Shown here one piece after another: positions 6,546 to 9,205 of a stretch of DNA of 9,205 nucleotides. Location of the stretch: positions 1-9,205 of the forward strand of contig PWUO01000043.1 of assembly GCA_003562555.1 (NCBI GenBank). The letters are read 5' to 3'. The notes beneath the pieces were generated by a model. The model worked only from the letters and a program-made list of their open reading frames with translations, did no database searches and had not been told where the DNA came from. A program made the position numbers and the translations under genes. This stretch comes from Dehalococcoidia bacterium (GTDB lineage: Bacteria; Chloroflexota; Dehalococcoidia; GIF9; AB-539-J10). How positions within the stretch are numbered: position 1 is the stretch's first letter; each line of letters begins with the position of its first letter.

Positions 6546-7031
6546 TCAGTCGGTCAGCAGCCGCTCTCTCAACACCTTCAGGTTGAGCACATCTTCTGCG
6601 TTGTACCTCAGCAGCCTTTTCAATGCATCCTCATCGTGCTGGCGCACGTAGCGCCACCAGAGCGCAACTGCCTGCAGTCCGGAGACATCCTTTATCGTTC
6701 TCTCAATGCCGAGACAGCGTTCCACGGACTTCAGGCCTCCATAGAGTCCCTGTCTCCAACACGTGTACATGAGGTCCTCATGGACTATCGATGGTTCAAG
6801 TTCCAGTCCGATCTTCGACCTGAGGAAGACCAGGTCGAAACGAGCCCCATTGTACGTGTAGAGTGTCTGCACTCCTGTCAGTAGGCTTGCGACCCTGTCT
6901 CGCGTGACGTTCGGACCCACCAGCTGACTCACCGCGACGTCGCCGCCGTCATCCCGGTGCACTCCCACGACGGTGATGGTGTCCATTGCAGGACTCAGTC
7001 CTGTTGTTTCGATATCAAGATAGGCATTCAT
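6546..7031 (-). CDS. Ribonuclease H-like 3'-5' exonuclease domain protein (YprB type)
   Basis: The product is a stand-alone DEDD-type exonuclease domain like the RNase_H_2/YprB family. With ATG at 7031 it is 161 residues long and shows Exo I YLDIETTGL (D6, E8), Exo II YNGARFDLVFL (N61, D66) and Exo III YNAEDVLNLKVL (D147). HEDLMYTCW (D86) and LKSVERCLGI lie between, as in the family. An alternative TTG at 7058 would add nine residues. I prefer the ATG because AGGGG lies 8 nt upstream (complement of 7040-7044) and the beta strand carrying the first catalytic Asp begins immediately. It is the first gene of the leftward block, followed after 18 bp by the amidohydrolase. Whether the substrate is DNA or RNA cannot be told. 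YprB of Bacillus subtilis carries additional C-terminal sequence that is absent here. Confidence 0.85.
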   Translation of the reverse strand: MNAYLDIETTGLSPAMDTITVVGVHRDDGGDVAVSQLVGPNVTRDRVASLLTGVQTLYTYNGARFDLVFLRSKIGLELEPSIVHEDLMYTCWRQGLYGGLKSVERCLGIERTIKDVSGLQAVALWWRYVRQHDEDALKRLLRYNAEDVLNLKVLRERLLTD

Positions 7032-7155
7032 CGTGGCATCCCCTGAAACGCACACCAAAGGACTCTGACCTAATCCTCGTCGTACGACTGCATAGAGACG
7101 TGTGCTTCAGTCTCGGTGGAATACGCTGCTGCGCAAAGGATATCACGCGGCGTCC

Positions 7156-7185
7156 TTGTACCGGTCACATGATTCTGCCTCTAAT
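7156..7185 (+). promoter_or_regulatory. Candidate promoter for the Nudix gene
   Basis: TTGTAC (7156-7161; 3 of 6 consensus matches) and TCTAAT (7180-7185; 5 of 6) are 18 bp apart on the plus strand. An alternative pair is TTGAGT (7185-7190) and TACCAT (7208-7213) with 17 bp between, each with 4 of 6 matches. The two cannot be separated by eye. Both leave a leader containing the GGGAGG ribosome-binding site. Confidence 0.35.
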
Positions 7186-7207
7186 TGAGTCCGGTAGCGC
7201 ATGGGTA

Positions 7208-7222
7208 TACCATTCAATGGTA
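7208..7222. repeat. 15-bp perfect palindrome upstream of the Nudix gene (candidate operator)
   Basis: TACCATT-C-AATGGTA has perfect 7-bp arms around one central base. It is preceded and overlapped by the 8-bp palindrome GGTATACC (7204-7211). It lies either on the alternative -10 box or just downstream of the transcription start of the first promoter candidate, both of which are normal repressor positions. No regulator gene is in the window. Confidence 0.45.
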
Positions 7223-7261
7223 ATGACTCCAGTGTGCATGCGAACCACCCGGAGAGATCTC

Positions 7262-7268
7262 AGGGAGG
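7262..7268 (+). promoter_or_regulatory. Shine-Dalgarno site deciding the Nudix start
   Basis: AGGGAGG lies 7 nt before ATG 7276-7278. This favours that start over the in-frame ATG at 7201, which has no such signal and would add 25 residues without family likeness. Confidence 0.75.
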
Positions 7269-7275
7269 CGTGCTG

Positions 7276-7779
7276 ATGGCGCCGAGACCGTATTCATTCT
7301 GTCCGGAATGCGCGGCACCTCTGTCTGAAGGCCTGATCGAGGGGCGGGTTCGCAGGCACTGCCCCTCGTGTGGATTCATTCGTTACGAGAATCCACTTCC
7401 CGTTGTGGTGGCGATTGCTGTGAGCGAGGGGCGATTTCTCCTCATCAAGAGAGGAATTGCTCCAAAGAAGGGATACTGGGGGTGCCCGTCAGGCTTCGTC
7501 GAGTGCGGCGAGAGCCCGGAAGATGCCTGCCTGCGTGAACTTGAGGAGGAAGCAGGCGTCACCGGCCAGATTGAGAGGCTCGTCCGCGTCATGCGGCGCC
7601 AGGATGATGAGGTCTACGGGGACATGCTTGTGGTGAGCTACCTGGTGAGGATCACGGGAGGCACGCCACGTGCCGGAGACGAAGTGGACGAGGTGCGGTA
7701 CCATGCTCCGGAGGACCTTCCCGACTATCTTGCGGTAATCCTGAGGGACATCGTCGGAGAAGTCGCATCGAATGCCTAG
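7276..7779 (+). CDS. Nudix hydrolase with N-terminal zinc ribbon
   Basis: The 167-residue product hydrolyses a nucleoside diphosphate linked to some other moiety. It starts with a zinc ribbon, FCPECAAPL (C9, C12) and HCPSCGFIRYENP (C29, C32), followed by the Nudix fold. The Nudix box at residues 73-95 matches the G-x5-E-x7-REUxEExGU pattern exactly (G73, E79, R87, E88, E91, E92, G94). The zinc ribbon recalls NADH pyrophosphatase NudC, but the SQPWPFPxS signature of NudC is absent and the protein is much shorter. Specificity is therefore open; ADP-ribose, FAD, NADH-like or (d)NTP substrates are all possible. It is transcribed divergently from the exonuclease gene, and its TAG stop shares CTAG with the stop of the opposing ligase gene. 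Confidence 0.9.
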   Translation: MAPRPYSFCPECAAPLSEGLIEGRVRRHCPSCGFIRYENPLPVVVAIAVSEGRFLLIKRGIAPKKGYWGCPSGFVECGESPEDACLRELEEEAGVTGQIERLVRVMRRQDDEVYGDMLVVSYLVRITGGTPRAGDEVDEVRYHAPEDLPDYLAVILRDIVGEVASNA

Positions 7780-9205
7780 CGTTCCCCGAGAAGCTTCAGG
7801 AACTCATCTTCGTCGATTACCCTGACGCCCAGTGAGCGGGCGCGCGTTGCTTTTGACCCCGGTTCTTCGCCCGCGACCACGTATGACACTCTTCGGCTGA
7901 CATCCTGTGCCACTCTCCCTCCAAGGCTCGCGACGAGAGCTTCGGCTTGTGGCCTGGTGAAGCGCTCCATTCTTCCGGTGAATACGAATGTGAGGCCGTT
8001 CAGCTGCTGGTCGTCAGATGTGGATGATTGGTGCTGACTGCGAAACGAAACCCCAGCCTCGCGCAACTTCTCCAGAGTCTCCCGGTTTCTCGGCTCGTCG
8101 AAGAACGCGACGACGCTCTCGGCGATCTTGGGTCCTACCGATGGGAGCGCGCTGAGGTCCCCTGGAGTCGCGGCTGCAAGGTCGTCGATGCTTGCGTACC
8201 GCTGTGCAAGCAGTTCTGCGTATTCCTGGCCCACGTGAGGAATCCCAAGACCGAAGATGAGTCTGCCTAGTGGTCGCGACTTGCTGTCCTCTATGGATGA
8301 GAGCACGTTCCGTGCGCTCTTCTCGGCCAGGCGATCAAGCTGCAACAGGTCGTCCATGGTGAGGCGGTAGAGATCTCCCACGTCCTTCACGAGTCCGGAG
8401 TTGAACAGGGTCTCGCATAGCTTCTCGCCGACGCCGTCGATATCCATCGCGTCACGGCTTGTGAAGTGGATGATGCGCTCAAGCGCCTGTGCGGGGCATG
8501 CTGCGTTGGGACATCGGTGCAGCGCCTCTCCCTGCGGTCTCACGACCGCGTGTCCGCAGACAGGGCAGTTCGGTGGCATTCGGAACACGCGTTCCTCACC
8601 CGTACGCAGGCTGGGTATCGGGCCGATGATTTCGGGTATGACGTCCCCGGCGCGTTGAATGATGACCGTGTCTCCAATTCGGATGTCCTTTCGGTGGATG
8701 TCCTCCTCGTTGTGAAGCGCCGCATGGCTGATCACCACGCCGCCAACTCTGACGGGCTCAAGTATCGCATAGGGGTTGAGGCTGCCGGTCCGTCCGACGT
8801 TGATGCCGATATCCTTGAGCTTGGTCGTGCCTTGCATTGCGGGGAATTTGTATGCGATGGCCCAGCGCGGTTCGCGTCCCACGCTGCCCAACTCGCCTTG
8901 CATGTCGAGAGAGTCGACCTTCACCACCATACCATCGGCTTCGAAGGGCCAATTGTTGCGTTGCTCGACCCATTCTTCGTAAACGGCCAGCGTCTCCTCC
9001 AGGCCAGTGGTCCTCCTGATCAATGGGTTCGTCTTGAAGCCGAGAGATCGAAGCCATTCCATGGTCTCCCAGTGGGTATGAGGCAGGCGTGATCCCTCCG
9101 CCCAGCCCAGTGCATAGATGAATATGTCGAGAGGTCGCTGTGCAGTTAGTGCAGGGTCAAGTTGACGAACGGAACCCGCAGCAGCGTTTCTCGGATTGGC
9201 GAAAA
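7776..9205 (-). CDS. ligA: NAD-dependent DNA ligase, N-terminus cut off by window edge
   Basis: LigA seals nicks in duplex DNA using NAD+, releasing AMP and NMN, in replication and repair. The frame is open to the right edge: reading leftward from 9203 it begins FANPRNAAAGSVRQLDP, a LigA adenylation-domain hallmark, so about 200 N-terminal residues, including the adenylated lysine motif, lie outside. The visible 475 residues contain EADGMVVKVDSL and REPRWAIAYKFPA of the nucleotidyltransferase domain, the OB fold (NVGRTGSLNPYAILEPV, DIRIGDTVIIQRAGDVIPEI), the Cys4 zinc finger (CPVC and CPNAAC, about 8490-8575), tandem helix-hairpin-helix repeats (about 8010-8480; FGLGIPHVG, LPSVGPKIA) and a C-terminal BRCT domain (about 7779-8003; LTFVFTGRMERF). 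No domain is missing or broken. The ATG at 9062 is internal and not the start. Identification is very secure. Confidence 0.97.
   Translation of the reverse strand, partial: FANPRNAAAGSVRQLDPALTAQRPLDIFIYALGWAEGSRLPHTHWETMEWLRSLGFKTNPLIRRTTGLEETLAVYEEWVEQRNNWPFEADGMVVKVDSLDMQGELGSVGREPRWAIAYKFPAMQGTTKLKDIGINVGRTGSLNPYAILEPVRVGGVVISHAALHNEEDIHRKDIRIGDTVIIQRAGDVIPEIIGPIPSLRTGEERVFRMPPNCPVCGHAVVRPQGEALHRCPNAACPAQALERIIHFTSRDAMDIDGVGEKLCETLFNSGLVKDVGDLYRLTMDDLLQLDRLAEKSARNVLSSIEDSKSRPLGRLIFGLGIPHVGQEYAELLAQRYASIDDLAAATPGDLSALPSVGPKIAESVVAFFDEPRNRETLEKLREAGVSFRSQHQSSTSDDQQLNGLTFVFTGRMERFTRPQAEALVASLGGRVAQDVSRRVSYVVAGEEPGSKATRARSLGVRVIDEDEFLKLLGER

Larger units (their letters stand above)
7032..7275. 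other. Divergent intergenic region between exonuclease and Nudix genes
   Basis: This 244-bp spacer must hold the promoters for both directions. I see no convincing protein-coding frame or RNA gene in it; the open frames that cross it have no family likeness. For the leftward side I found no convincing -35/-10 pair. A perfect 10-bp palindrome, GTCGTACGAC, lies at 7079-7088, about 50 bp upstream of the exonuclease ATG. The rightward promoter candidate and a second palindrome are listed separately. Confidence 0.6.

Noticed and set aside
7201..7275. N-terminal extension of the Nudix protein from ATG 7201
   Set aside because: It has no Shine-Dalgarno sequence and would translate across the palindrome. 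Strong AGGGAGG stands 7 nt before ATG 7276, and the zinc ribbon begins right after that start.
6986..7276. Rightward open frame across the divergent intergenic region
   Set aside because: Its first part is antisense to the exonuclease gene, it has no ribosome-binding site, and the translated wording shows no recognisable domain.
9060..9062. ATG 9062 as the start of the DNA ligase gene
   Set aside because: The frame continues upstream to the window edge and encodes the conserved LigA segment NPRNAAAGS, so this ATG is internal.

Overview
The window is ordinary chromosomal DNA from a bacterium, densely packed with housekeeping, DNA-repair and RNA-processing genes. The dnaE wording (the GVRGSAAAS stretch and the DIDLDF catalytic motif), the neighbourhood and the moderately GC-rich codon use suggest a Chloroflexota/Dehalococcoidia-like organism. 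That assignment is an inference from memory of protein wording (about even odds) and was not tested by a search. No rRNA, tRNA, CRISPR array, insertion sequence or prophage gene was seen.

Layout. Positions 1-2978 (+) hold the 3' part of dnaE, the replicative polymerase III alpha subunit, cut by the left edge. It converges on, and overlaps by 18 bp, a leftward gene block. Read in the direction of transcription (right to left), that block is: a ribonuclease H-fold exonuclease of the YprB type (7031-6546), a metal-dependent amidohydrolase (6527-5667), thpR (5670-5065), a small zinc-ribbon protein of unknown function (4991-4782), comF (4764-4066), hpf (4051-3500) and an Ogt-type alkyl-DNA methyltransferase (3503-2961). 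The genes are 18 bp or less apart or overlap by 4 bp. The one exception is a 73-bp gap after thpR, which holds a credible promoter wrapped in two inverted repeats. The block therefore probably consists of two transcription units, with read-through possible. A 244-bp divergent spacer (7032-7275) separates it from a rightward zinc-ribbon Nudix hydrolase (7276-7779). The Nudix stop codon interlocks with that of leftward ligA (NAD-dependent DNA ligase), which runs off the right edge.

How the genes fit together. DnaE, LigA, the Ogt-type protein and the Nudix enzyme are replication, repair or pool-cleaning functions. ThpR and the exonuclease act on nucleic-acid ends. HPF silences ribosomes in stationary phase, and ComF is linked to DNA uptake. 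A shared stress or genome-maintenance theme is plausible, but it is inferred from adjacency only. I see no clearly new multi-gene system. The points most worth a second look are the small zinc-ribbon protein with its palindrome-wrapped promoter, the palindrome ahead of the Nudix gene, and the amidohydrolase inserted between two nucleic-acid enzymes.
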